A stretch of DNA of 64,000 nt from Streptomyces nodosus (GTDB lineage: Bacteria; Actinomycetota; Actinomycetes; Streptomycetales; Streptomycetaceae), in assembly GCF_008704995.1 (NCBI RefSeq), contig NZ_CP023747.1:2382501-2446500 (forward strand), written 5' to 3'. The position numbers and the translations under genes are program-made. Every line of letters begins with the position of its first letter. Position 1 is the first letter of the stretch. Positions 44,020 to 52,861 of the stretch are shown here, piece by piece. The notes beneath the pieces are model-generated. The model saw only the letters and a list, made by a program, of their open reading frames with translations. It searched no databases and was not told the DNA's origin.

Positions 44020-45255
44020 TTGAGCAAGATTTTCTGCGGCATCGACTGGGCGGAGGGGCACCACGACATAGCCCTGGTCGACCAGGACGGAACCCAGGTG
44101 GCCAAGCTGCGGATCAGCGACGACAGTGCCGGCTTCCACGCGCTGACAGAGCTTCTGACCCGGCACGGTGACACCGCAGAGGGTCCGATTCCTGTCGCCA
44201 TCGAGACGCCGCGCGGGCTCCTCGTCGCCAGCTTGCGGGCCACCGGCCGTCAGATCTACGCGATCAACCCACTGGCCGCAGCCCGCTATCGCGATCGCGG
44301 CAGCGTCTCCCGAGCCAAGTCCGACGCAGCGGACGCCCGGGTTCTGGCCAACATCCTGCGGACCGACCGACACGCCCACCGTCCCTTGCCCGACGACAGC
44401 GAGGCCGGACAGACCATCGCTGTTCTGGCCCGCGCACACCAGGACGCGATCTGGGACCGGCAGCAGATGATCAACCGGCTCCGGTCACACTTGCGCGAGT
44501 ACTACCCAGCCGCCCTCGCCGCCTTCCACGGAACCGGCAAGCCGGGACTCGGCTCACCACGCGCCCGCGTGATCCTGACTGCCGCGCCCACGCCGGCCGA
44601 CGCCGCCAGGCTGACCCGCAGCCAGCTGCGCGCGCTGCTCAAGCGCGGCGAGCGTCCAGGCTGTGGAATCGAAGCCGAGGTCGAGCGGCTTCGGACAGCC
44701 TTCCGCGCCGAATACTTGCGGCAACTGCCGCAGGTCGAACAGGCTCTGGGGCACCAGGCAGTCGCGCTCATCCGACAGGTCGACGCCGCCTGCCTCAGCG
44801 TCACTCAGCTCGCGGCGGCGACGGAGGAAGCATTCCTCGCGCATCCGGATGCCGACATCATCACGAGCTTCCCGGGGCTGTCTGTACTGTCCGGGGCACG
44901 TGTCCTCGCCGAGATCGGGGATGACCGCGAACGCTTCGCAGACGCCAGAGCCATGAAGGCATACGCCGGAGCTGCACCTGTTACGCGAGCCTCCGGTCGA
45001 AGCCACGTAGTCGTAGCCCGGACCGTCAAGAACCAACGACTGGCCTCAGCCGGGCACATGTGGGCCTTTGCAGCCCTCCGAACGCAGGCTCCACGAGCCC
45101 ACTATGACCGACGGCGAGCTGGTGGAGAACGCCATACCGCAGCTCTCAGAAACTTGTTCAACAAACTGCTCGGCTGCCTCTACCACTGTCTGCGGCACCG
45201 CGCGCTGTTCGACCCCGATCGCGCCTTCGCGCCGCCTGTGGACCTTGCTGCCTGA
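44020..45255 (+). CDS. IS110-family transposase (DEDD RuvC-like / serine recombinase)
   Basis: 411 residues, TTG start at 44020 with GGAGG at 44008-44012. The N-terminal RuvC-like domain shows the first Asp in FCGIDWAEGHHDIALVD, a Glu in VAIETPRGLL and late Asp residues in AKSDAADARVLA. The C-terminal Transposase_20 domain has SFPGLSVLSGARVLAEIGD, FADARAMKAYAGAAPV and the region ASGRS with the candidate catalytic Ser. It is full length. IS110 recombinases use an element-encoded bridge RNA to choose target and donor. Confidence 0.95.
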   Translation: MSKIFCGIDWAEGHHDIALVDQDGTQVAKLRISDDSAGFHALTELLTRHGDTAEGPIPVAIETPRGLLVASLRATGRQIYAINPLAAARYRDRGSVSRAKSDAADARVLANILRTDRHAHRPLPDDSEAGQTIAVLARAHQDAIWDRQQMINRLRSHLREYYPAALAAFHGTGKPGLGSPRARVILTAAPTPADAARLTRSQLRALLKRGERPGCGIEAEVERLRTAFRAEYLRQLPQVEQALGHQAVALIRQVDAACLSVTQLAAATEEAFLAHPDADIITSFPGLSVLSGARVLAEIGDDRERFADARAMKAYAGAAPVTRASGRSHVVVARTVKNQRLASAGHMWAFAALRTQAPRAHYDRRRAGGERHTAALRNLFNKLLGCLYHCLRHRALFDPDRAFAPPVDLAA

Positions 45256-45288
45256 ACATCTCCTTGACCAACCAACGACATGAGATGT

Positions 45289-45660
45289 CTTCGACCGCTC
45301 AGCGACGGCGTGATCCCGGGTCGGGACCAAGGTGCCGTCCACGATGAGCACGGTGCCCTTGGCGAACCGCTTGCGGGGCTGGAGCGCGAGCATCGGCCCA
45401 AGGCGGTCGATGATGCGGTCCGCTGCCGACTTGGACACCCCGCACAGCGGGGCGAGCTGGCGCATCGTGAGGTTCGTGCGCCAGTACGCCGCGACCAGCA
45501 GTGCCCGGTCCTCCAGGGGGAGGCTCCACGGCCGGCCCTTGCGGACAGCGTCCGCGCCCTGGCGGCGCAAGACCGTCACCAGCTTCCGCAAGGCTCGGGG
45601 GCTCAGTCCGGTGAATGGAGCTATCCAGGACGGCTCCGACGCCGTGATCACACCAGCCAC
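45289..45660 (-). pseudogene. IS5-family transposase, N-terminal fragment
   Basis: It starts MAGVITASEPSWIAPFTGLS, continues through QLAPLCGVSKSAADRIIDRL (HTH) and VLIVDGTLVPTRDHAVAERSK (first catalytic Asp), and then is cut by the IS110 element. The rest lies at 43553-43308. The gene was therefore one reading frame before the insertion. Confidence 0.9.
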
Positions 45661-45718
45661 GCGGCGATCATCCCAGGCCGGTTAGGGTGCCGCCGTCGAG
45701 CCGAAGGACTGGAGATGG

Positions 45719-45991
45719 ATGATGGAGCAGGACGAAGCCCTGCAGCTTGCGGTGGCGTTTCTCGCGCAGAGCCAGCGTGATGACGAGCCGCCACTGGCCA
45801 TCGATGCAGAGCGGGTCCGTGAGAGCAACGGGTTCCTGATCGTGCCCTACAACTCCGTGCAGTATCTGGCCTCGCGCGATGTGAGACAGCAGCTGTTGGA
45901 CTGCTGGCCCATCCTCGTCGACCTTGAACGCGGAGACGTGCGGTTCGGAACCCTGGACGAGCGGCATCTGTGGAAGAACCTGAGCAGTTGA
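45719..45991 (+). CDS. Imm35/YrhB-domain immunity-type protein
   Basis: 90 residues starting MMEQDEALQLAVAFLAQS, with PPLAIDAERVRESNGFLIVPYNSVQYL and PILVDLERGDVRF. This is the Imm35 (YrhB) pattern seen beside polymorphic toxins in Streptomyces. No toxin gene is next to it: it is flanked by insertion sequences. It may be an orphan immunity gene protecting against toxins of relatives. ATG at 45719, GGAG nearby at 45709-45712. Confidence 0.78.
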   Translation: MMEQDEALQLAVAFLAQSQRDDEPPLAIDAERVRESNGFLIVPYNSVQYLASRDVRQQLLDCWPILVDLERGDVRFGTLDERHLWKNLSS

Positions 45992-46036
45992 CGAGGCCGT
46001 GGCTGCCCCGCAACCACAGTTACGGGACAGCCTTTA

Positions 46037-47724
46037 GGGCTTGCAGATCATCAAGGTGTTGCTTCCCGTTCTGGAGCTCGTTGGTGTGGTATGCGCAACT
46101 CGGATGAGGCTCAAGCCCAACTCACTGTGAAGTTTGCGGCGTTGTTTCCACATCTGGACGAGCGGCAGCGGCGGCTGATGATGGGAGCGGAGGCCCGGGT
46201 GCTGGGGCATGGCGGGGTCCGGGCCGTCGCGCGGGCCGCCGTGGTGAGTGAGACGACGGTCCGCAAGGGCGTGTTGGAGTTGGAGACCGGCGAGGAGCCG
46301 TTGGGCCGGGTGCGGCGACCGGGCGGGGGCCGCAAACGAGTCGCGGATCTCGATCCGGGGCTGCGGCCCGCGCTGCTGGCGCTGGTCGAGCCGGACGAGC
46401 GGGGTGATCCGATGTCGCCGCTGCGGTGGACGGTGAAGTCGACCCGTACCCTCGCCGAGGAACTGGCCCGGGCCGGGCACAAAGTCAGTGCGGACACCGT
46501 CGCCGACCTGTTACAGGAGGAGGGCTTCAGTCTGCAGGCGAATGCCAAGACGCTGGAGGGCGGCCGGCACGCGGACCGCGACGCCCAGTTCCGCTATCTC
46601 AACGAACAGGCTCGCGTGCACCGGGACGCCGGGCAGCCGGTCATCAGCGTGGACGCCAAGAAGAAGGAACTCGTCGGCGAATTCAAGAACAGCGGCCGGC
46701 AGTGGCGGCCGGCCGGTGATCCGGCGCCGGTGAACGTCCACGACTTCGCCGACCCCAAGCTGGGCAAGGCCATCCCCTACGGGGTCTACGACGTCACAGC
46801 GAACACCGGCTGGGTCAACGTCGGCACCGATCACGACACGGCCGCATTCGCGGTGGAATCGATCCGCCGCTGGTGGTCCGGCCAGGGACAAGCCGCCTAC
46901 CCGCAGGCGACACGGCTGCTGATCACCGCCGACGCTGGTGGCTCCAACGGCTACCGGACCCGGGCCTGGAAGCTCGAACTCGCCCGCCTCGCCGCCGAAA
47001 TGGGGCTGACGATCACGGTCTGTCACCTGCCTCCGGGCACGTCGAAGTGGAACAAGATCGAGCACCGGCTGTTCTCGCACATCACCATGAACTGGCGCGG
47101 ACGCCCGCTGACCAGCCACGAAGTCATCGTCCAGTCCATCGCCGCCACCACGACCCGCACGGGCCTGCGCGTCATGGCGGAGCTGGACACCAACACCTAC
47201 CCGACCGGAGTCGCCGTCGATGACGCGGAGATGGCGGCCCTGCCACTGACCCGCCACCTCTTCCACGGCGAATGGAACTATGCCCTGCACCCGCGGCCAT
47301 GCCCGGCCATTGCGGTGGCCCGGCCCCCGCAGCCGCTGGCGGCGGAGTGGGACCAGAGCCTGCTCTCCGATCCCGCCCTGACCGGAATGACCCGACAGCA
47401 ACTCAACGACCTGACCGAGTCTTTGTCCGACGGCGTCAAGCGTGGCCGTCCTCCCCGGCTCGACTTCCCCAACCAGGTCCTGGCGGCCGTGCTCCACCTG
47501 CGGGTCTCCCTGGCCGCAGAACCCCTCGCCGTGCTGTTCGGCAGCAGCCGGACCGCCATGCACCGCACCCTGCTGAAGATCAGGAGACTGCTCAAGGCAC
47601 ACGGCGTCGTCATCCCACCAGCGGTCAGCCCGCCCGCTGTCCTCGCCACCCTCCAAGCCCGCGTCCGTGCCCAGAGCGACGACCCCAACAAGATCAAGAC
47701 GACGTGTTATTGATCTGCAAGCCC
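46037..47724 (+). mobile_element. ISAzo13-family insertion sequence with perfect ends
   Basis: 1688 bp bounded by perfect 14-bp inverted repeats GGGCTTGCAGATCA (46037-46050) and its complement (47711-47724). A 3-bp target duplication TTA (46034-46036, 47725-47727) flanks it. The single transposase gene fills it. Intact termini and gene suggest recent activity. Confidence 0.92.
46091..47713 (+). CDS. ISAzo13-family transposase
   Basis: 540 residues. DDE-type catalytic blocks: ISVDAKKKELVGEFKN (first Asp), LLITADAGGSNGYR (second Asp) and SKWNKIEHRLFSH (Glu). The N-terminal helical region EARVLGHGGVRAVARAAVVSETTVRKG is a family DNA-binding segment. Codon 141 is TTA. A C-terminal extension of about 110 residues after the DDE core is present. 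The stop lies inside the right inverted repeat. Confidence 0.95.
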   Translation: MRNSDEAQAQLTVKFAALFPHLDERQRRLMMGAEARVLGHGGVRAVARAAVVSETTVRKGVLELETGEEPLGRVRRPGGGRKRVADLDPGLRPALLALVEPDERGDPMSPLRWTVKSTRTLAEELARAGHKVSADTVADLLQEEGFSLQANAKTLEGGRHADRDAQFRYLNEQARVHRDAGQPVISVDAKKKELVGEFKNSGRQWRPAGDPAPVNVHDFADPKLGKAIPYGVYDVTANTGWVNVGTDHDTAAFAVESIRRWWSGQGQAAYPQATRLLITADAGGSNGYRTRAWKLELARLAAEMGLTITVCHLPPGTSKWNKIEHRLFSHITMNWRGRPLTSHEVIVQSIAATTTRTGLRVMAELDTNTYPTGVAVDDAEMAALPLTRHLFHGEWNYALHPRPCPAIAVARPPQPLAAEWDQSLLSDPALTGMTRQQLNDLTESLSDGVKRGRPPRLDFPNQVLAAVLHLRVSLAAEPLAVLFGSSRTAMHRTLLKIRRLLKAHGVVIPPAVSPPAVLATLQARVRAQSDDPNKIKTTCY

Positions 47725-47727
47725 TTA

Positions 47728-48574
47728 GAGGTCGTCTCATTTGGTGAGTCTGCGGTAGCAAATGAGGGTGCAGGCGATCGCGGTGAAGGCCAGGAAGTGC
47801 TCCGCTTTGCGCTCGTAGCGGCGGTGCAGGCGACGGCAGCCAGCGAGCCAGGACATGGTGCGTTCGATCGTCCAACGGTGCCGGCCGAGTCGTGTGGAGG
47901 ACTCGATACCTCTGCGGGCGATGCGGTGCCGGATACCGCGCATGCGGAGCCATCGGCGCAGGTGGTCGTAGTCGTACCCCTTGTCCGCGTGGAGCTTGGC
48001 GGGCCGTCGCCTGCGCGGGCCGCGGCGGGAGCGGATCGGCGGGATCCCGCGTACGAGTGGCTCGAGCGCCTGGCTGTCGTGGAGGTTCGCACCGGAGATG
48101 CCGATGGACAGGGGCAATCCGGTCCGCTCGGTGATCAAGTGGATCTTCGAGCCCTTGCCTCGGTCTACAGGATTCGGACCTGTCAGCTCCCCCCTTTCAG
48201 GGCCCGCATGTTCACCGAGTCGATCGCGCAACGGGACCAGTCCAAGTCGCCGCGTGAGCCCAACTCGTCGAGGACCAGCCGGTGCAGCCTGGCCCACACC
48301 CGAGCTGCGGACCACTCGGTGAAACGCCGGTGCGCGGTCGGTCCTGACGGGCCGAAGACCGGCGGCAACTGCCGCCAGGTGCAACCCGTCGTGGCGACGA
48401 AGATGATCGCCGCGAGGACCTCACGGTCACCGTGCCGTCGCCGACCCCCGCCCTGTGGGCGTGTGGGGGCGGGAGGCACCACACGCTGGAAGAGGTCGTA
48501 CAGCTCATCCGGCACCAAGCGTTCCACGATCAGCACAAGCCCAGACTACCGATCACCCCAAATGAGACGACGTC
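47728..48574 (-). mobile_element. IS5-family (IS427-type) insertion sequence abutting ISAzo13
   Basis: 847 bp with 17-bp inverted ends GAGGTCGTCTCATTTGG and GACGTCGTCTCATTTGG (one mismatch). A TA target duplication (47726-47727, 48575-48576) flanks it. The left TA is part of the TTA target copy of the ISAzo13 element, so this IS inserted exactly at the edge of the other. Confidence 0.87.
47737..48536 (-). CDS. IS5-family transposase, two frames joined by -1 frameshift
   Basis: The first frame (48183-48536) starts MLIVERLVPDELYDLFQRV with the IS427-type N-terminus and the first catalytic Asp in CAIDSVNMRALKGG. The second frame (47737 to about 48200) continues ELTGPNPVDRGKGSKIHLI, then GANLHDSQALEPLV, LHADKGYD and RWTIERTMSWL, the DDE core. 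The switch is on AAAGGGGGG at about 48188-48196. A -1 slip there joins the frames into a protein of about 265 residues, as in known IS427 elements. Confidence 0.88.
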
Positions 48575-48685
48575 TAAGGACGGCGTCGAGGAGCAGACCG
48601 GCTGACGGAGGCCCGGGTTCGCGTAAGACCGCGTACGCCCTGCCGTCTAGCGGGTAGTGTTGATGTTCCGTCAGGTGTGCGATGG

Positions 48686-50605
48686 TCAGCCTCGTGGGCG
48701 GTTGTGGTCGGTGACAGTGCCGCCATGCGGCGGGCGCGGCAGGGCGTCGGCGAGCGGCTTCAGCGCCGCGTCCAGCAGTTCGGACTGCCGGGCGGGTCGG
48801 CGGGGATGAAGTCGCATAACGTGGAAGATGTGGTCGCGTACGGCGGCGATGCGCAGCCCGCCGGACTGCTTGCCGCGCAGGATGTCCAGCATCCCGGGGC
48901 CGGACTCCTCCTGGATGCCTTCGATCATTTCCAGTTCTTCGATGTCCACGATCTCCACCGGATCGGTGTCCGGCGCCTGCAACAGCCCGCGCGCCCGGGC
49001 GCGTTCACGGATGACGGTGAGGGTTACCGGGTTGACGGGGAAGCCCTCAGGCAGCACGAGCAGGGGCAGGTAGCGGCGCTCAGCGGGAGCCGACGTGCCG
49101 GTGAGCGCGGCCTCGTCGCGGCGTAGTGCCGCGATGGTCGCGTCGATCTGGTCGAGTTCCTCGATGAGCTTGTCGATGTCCTCGATCTGTGATTCGCCGG
49201 GTACGGCGGTGGCGGCTTCGCGGCGCAGCTGGGAGGTCGTGACCTCGATGACGATCCAGGTGCCGGGGTAGTCGATCGCGGCGTCGGCGATGCGCTGGCC
49301 CTCGGCGGTGTAGGCGGCCTTGAGTTCGGCGTCGTCGTAGACCCGGCGGGTGGTGCCCTCGTCGCCCACGATCCGGTGCAGAACCTCGCTGACGTAGACC
49401 TCGCTGAGGTGACGCAGGGTCGACTCGGCCCGAGCCGCAAGCTTGCGGTGGCCGACGGGCCTGGTGTGCCCCGGCGGCGGAAACTTGATGTCCCAGATCG
49501 GCAGCCATCCGAAGGCACGGTTGAGCAGGTGGCGGGGGTCGAGGACAAGCAGCCGGCCCTCGGGCAGGCGAAGGACCGGCCACTGCTGGAAGGGGTCGAA
49601 AGCCCATTCGGTGCGCTGATCGGGCTGTTGACTGCGCACCGCCTCGCGCATACCCGACAGGTCGGTGCTGATCAGCGCCAGCACCGCCTCGACCTGCTCG
49701 GAGGGTATGTCCAGGACGGTCAGTTCGCCCAGTTCGATGACGAAACGACCGGACGCGGTGACCATCCACAGGTAGCCGGCGACGGCCGCCAGGGACTCGA
49801 ACTGGATGCCCGTGCAGTCCCGGTAGACCTCACCGAGGTCGACAATGCCCGGCTCACCCCGGTGCTCGGCCGGCAATTGCAGCCAGCGGCGCGCATAGCG
49901 GGCCAGGAATCCCGCGACGGACCAGTTGTGGTTGAAGTGCTGGTTGGCGATGATCTCACGGCCCAGAGTGCCCGGCCGGTCGCCGATGATGGTCGGACCG
50001 GAGTCGGGGAGCACTCCCGTCGTCTGCACGACGGCGAAAAAGGCGCCCAGGACGTCGCCTTGGCATGTGCCTTCCGGCAGTGTGTCCGGCGAGGCTTCCA
50101 TAGCCATACGGGCCAGAAGCATGAAGGCCTGGGGGACGAGGAGTCGGCGGGTCTCGTCCCGGAGCAGGTTGAGAACCCGCCCGCGGATCGGCTCCTTGAA
50201 CAGCCGATCGGCGAACTGCTGGTCGACCTCGCTGACGGATGCGCCGGGAACGGCCAAGGCGTTGAGAGCCAGGGCGCAAAAGCGCAGAACCCCCTCCAGA
50301 GGAAGGCGCTGCAGTTGGCGCCGGATGTAGTCGGCGGGCAGCTGGAATCCGAAGATCTCTTCCGGTGTGAGGTAGACCGCGGTCAGATCGATCGGCGCCG
50401 GTTCCTGGAAGGAAGCGGGGACCCACAATCCACTGGAGCGTTCGTTCCAGCGAGGCACGAGAGCCGTCGCGGTCGATCCCTGGAGCACCGGGTTACCGGC
50501 CGACGGATCGGCCAGATAGCTGGTCCGCAGGGAGACAGGCTCGGTGTCGGCGAGCATCTGCCGCATGGCCTCGATCTGCTGGGCGAGGTAGTCTCCGGCG
50601 TCCAT
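48686..50605 (-). CDS. Large hypothetical protein, possible nuclease-like domain
   Basis: 639 residues from ATG 50605 with AGGAG six bases upstream. No named family is recognised. The N-terminal half is helical (LQRLPLEGVLRFCALALNAL). The middle has LRLPEGRLLVLDPRHLLNRAFGWLPIW. Residues 440-460 read DAAIDYPGTWIVIEVTTSQL, with Asp441/445 and Glu454 in a D-x(8)-E-V-T arrangement resembling restriction-like nuclease cores, followed by a coiled-coil (IDKLIEELDQIDATIAALRR). Location beside insertion sequences suggests an accessory, possibly defence, role. Confidence 0.68.
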   Translation of the reverse strand: MDAGDYLAQQIEAMRQMLADTEPVSLRTSYLADPSAGNPVLQGSTATALVPRWNERSSGLWVPASFQEPAPIDLTAVYLTPEEIFGFQLPADYIRRQLQRLPLEGVLRFCALALNALAVPGASVSEVDQQFADRLFKEPIRGRVLNLLRDETRRLLVPQAFMLLARMAMEASPDTLPEGTCQGDVLGAFFAVVQTTGVLPDSGPTIIGDRPGTLGREIIANQHFNHNWSVAGFLARYARRWLQLPAEHRGEPGIVDLGEVYRDCTGIQFESLAAVAGYLWMVTASGRFVIELGELTVLDIPSEQVEAVLALISTDLSGMREAVRSQQPDQRTEWAFDPFQQWPVLRLPEGRLLVLDPRHLLNRAFGWLPIWDIKFPPPGHTRPVGHRKLAARAESTLRHLSEVYVSEVLHRIVGDEGTTRRVYDDAELKAAYTAEGQRIADAAIDYPGTWIVIEVTTSQLRREAATAVPGESQIEDIDKLIEELDQIDATIAALRRDEAALTGTSAPAERRYLPLLVLPEGFPVNPVTLTVIRERARARGLLQAPDTDPVEIVDIEELEMIEGIQEESGPGMLDILRGKQSGGLRIAAVRDHIFHVMRLHPRRPARQSELLDAALKPLADALPRPPHGGTVTDHNRPRG

Positions 50606-51326
50606 CGGTGCTCCTGTCGTGCATGTACCGTCGACCATGGGCTCGGCTCTCGGCACCTCGTTCTAGCGGCTATCAGGATCGACGCCGGGGACAGGCGGAG
50701 CCAAGCGAATAACCCCCGGCCGGCATGTCCAGCACATCGGCTGCGACAAGGCACGCCGTCGACCGCGCCAACGGCTTCGACCTCCAGGAAAGCCGCCTAT
50801 CAGCGTCTCTTCGCGTCAGGCCCGTGCGCCATCAGCGAGATCCCAGGCACCTCGCTCAAGGCCGATGCCCAAGTCGATGCCCGCTCTGACCTCGACCGCG
50901 AACTTGACGGCGCCGAAGTAGCCGGGAGCGCCAGTGCGTGCCAAACATAGGCATCGGCCACACAGGAGGCGACCGGCAAGGACCTGGCTCGTGGAAATGC
51001 GCAAGGCGAGCGCGATAAACACAGGTGGGGTGGACCGCCAACCCCGCACGCCCATACACAACGCGCATACGGAGACACGCCGGACGATACTTTCGAGTAT
51101 GCCTGGGCCCTCTCGACTCGCCGTCTGCGGACTGTCAACTGCCCTCACACCCGACCAGGCGCCCAATAGGCCCCATCCATCCCCTTATAGGTTGGACAGA
51201 GTCAACAATACGCGGCGTACATCGCCACGTTGTCACCCACCTGCACGGCCAGGATTCGACCCGGATTCGACCCGGCCAGTTTGTTCAACAAGTGAACATG
51301 GGCTCTGACCAGCGAAAACAAAGAGC
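50606..51326. other. 721-bp gene-poor stretch between the island and rnpB
   Basis: No gene has convincing codon bias or an SD; several overlapping short frames on both strands look like decayed sequence. GC is lower than the surrounding core. It may be the decayed right edge of the accessory region. The left end carries the promoter of the 639-aa gene. Confidence 0.5.
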
Positions 51327-51734
51327 GGCAGACGAGTCGGGCTGTACGCCGGGTTCTGTTCCCCGGGTTCCTCGCGGAGCCCGGGGCGACGGCCATCCAT
51401 CTAGGACCGGCGTTGCCGCCGGTCTCGTGCGGTCTACCCGCGGACTCGGGCGGGCAGCCCTCGAACGTCCGCGCAGAAACACCGGGGTGTTTCCTTTTGA
51501 CCTTGCTCCGGGTGGGGTTTACCGAGCTGCCCAGGTCACCCTGGGCACTGGTGGTCTCTTACACCACCGTTTCACCCTTACCGAGGACCGAGATCCCCGG
51601 CGGTCTGCTTTCTGTGGCACTGTCCCGCGGGTCACCCCGGGTGGCCGTTAGCCACCACCCTGCCCTGTGGAGCCCGGACGTTCCTCGGGAAGCCCCAGGG
51701 GGCTCCACGCGGCCGTCCGCCCGGCTCGTCTGCC
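51327..51734 (-). ncRNA. rnpB: RNase P RNA, bacterial type A
   Basis: On the minus strand the RNA begins GGCAGACGAGCCGGGCGG and ends ACAGCCCGACTCGTCTGCC, whose ends pair to form helix P1. The conserved P4 strand is visible as GAGGAACGTCCGGGCTCC with ACAGAAAGC and the distal AACAGAACCCGGCGTACAG. About 408 nt fits actinobacterial type A RNase P RNA. It is the catalytic part of the enzyme that matures tRNA 5' ends. Confidence 0.96.
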
Positions 51735-51892
51735 GTGTGGACCATGGTACCGGGCACCTGGTCCGCCTCGCTCCGCCGGCCGGTCCCGCGGTCGCGGGCG
51801 CGGAGGCTGCCGGGCTCGGCGCGAGGCGGCGGGGGCGGCCGTGAGAGCGGCCGGTGAGGGCGGGGCGGTCAGGGCGTCGGCGGGACGCGCGC

Positions 51893-52861
51893 TCAGCGCG
51901 AGGCGCGTTGGGCGACCCAGGTGTTGAGGAGTGCGGCGCCGCGTTCGGCGTCGTCCACGCTCACGGCGAAGTCCCTGCCCCGGGCGCGGATCACCAGGCA
52001 CTCCCCGCCGCGCAGCATCACCGTGGTGCCCCGTGGACCCAGCCGGTAGCCCCAGCCGCCGGACTGGGCAGCCGTGCGGTGCTCGGAGCGGGCCGAGTCG
52101 ATGTCCTTCAGGGACCAGCGCAGGGCCGGCAGGCCGAACGGGCCGAAGGCGACCTTCAGCCCCTGCTCGCTGACCCGCGCCTCCACGGAGCCACAGCCGA
52201 GAAGCACGACCGAGGTGACGGCGAGGGGCACGATCAGCCGCCAGGACGGGCCGGTCAGCCCGGTCACGGCGACGAGGGCCGCGGCCACCGTCGCCAGGCC
52301 GGTCGCCGCGGACGCCCCCTGTATCCACGGATTGGCGGCACGGGAGAACCACATCAGCCGCTGGCCCTGGGGAAGGTCCATGACCGGACCGTCCGTCGCC
52401 GCCTCCCGCGGGGTCCGGGGACGACGCCCGGACAGCCAGGTGATCAGCCCCGCCGCGCACGCGGCGACCCCCAGGCCCACCACCAGCCAGACCGACATCG
52501 ACCGGGCCTCGTGCCAGTCGGTCCGGTCCAGGTTGGCGCGCACGATGGCGGCCTGCGCGCCCACGAGCAGGAAGCCGGTCGCCAGGACGACGGCCACCCA
52601 CTCCCGTGCCGCGTCCGTCCGCCGGCCCAGGATCACCATGCCCACGGCCACCACCAGCCAGCACAGGGCCGGAACGAGCACCGCACCCCACAGGGGCATC
52701 GATCCGTCGGGTTCGCCCGCACCGCTCCAGTGGGTCGCCAGCCGCTGCGGCAGGCGACCTTCGGCGGCCAGCGGTATCGCCACCAGGAGCACCAGTATTC
52801 CGGCGGACCACCCGGCGACCCCCCAGGACGCCCCGCCCCCGTGCTTCACTCGCTCGCTCAC
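51893..52861 (-). CDS. DUF1648 domain membrane protein
   Basis: 322 residues from GTG 52861. The N-terminus has a first helix and the DUF1648 pattern LPQRLATHWSGAGEPDGSMP. Further helices follow to about residue 220, then a soluble beta-rich tail (VRLSEQ-like VSEQGLKVAFGPFGLP, LRGGECLVIRARG). Start and GntR stop overlap as GTGA, so expression is coupled to the regulator. Such pairs are common in Firmicutes and Actinobacteria; function is unknown. Confidence 0.82.
   Translation of the reverse strand: MSERVKHGGGASWGVAGWSAGILVLLVAIPLAAEGRLPQRLATHWSGAGEPDGSMPLWGAVLVPALCWLVVAVGMVILGRRTDAAREWVAVVLATGFLLVGAQAAIVRANLDRTDWHEARSMSVWLVVGLGVAACAAGLITWLSGRRPRTPREAATDGPVMDLPQGQRLMWFSRAANPWIQGASAATGLATVAAALVAVTGLTGPSWRLIVPLAVTSVVLLGCGSVEARVSEQGLKVAFGPFGLPALRWSLKDIDSARSEHRTAAQSGGWGYRLGPRGTTVMLRGGECLVIRARGRDFAVSVDDAERGAALLNTWVAQRASR

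Larger units (their letters stand above)
43554..45288 (+). mobile_element. IS110-family insertion sequence inside an IS5-family transposase gene
   Basis: About 1.7 kb. The uninterrupted target reads GGTAGTT-CT-TCGACC. The left junction is GGTAGTT-CT-AATAGG and the right junction GAGATGT-CT-TCGACC, so the only duplicated bases are the core CT (43554-43555 and 45289-45290). There are no terminal inverted repeats, as expected for IS110. It contains a long 5' non-coding end, a predicted guide RNA and one transposase gene. Confidence 0.88.

Noticed and set aside
50800..51166. Short minus-strand ORFs (112-116 codons) between the 639-aa gene and rnpB
   Set aside because: They overlap each other in different frames, lack SD and codon bias, and have no recognisable motif.
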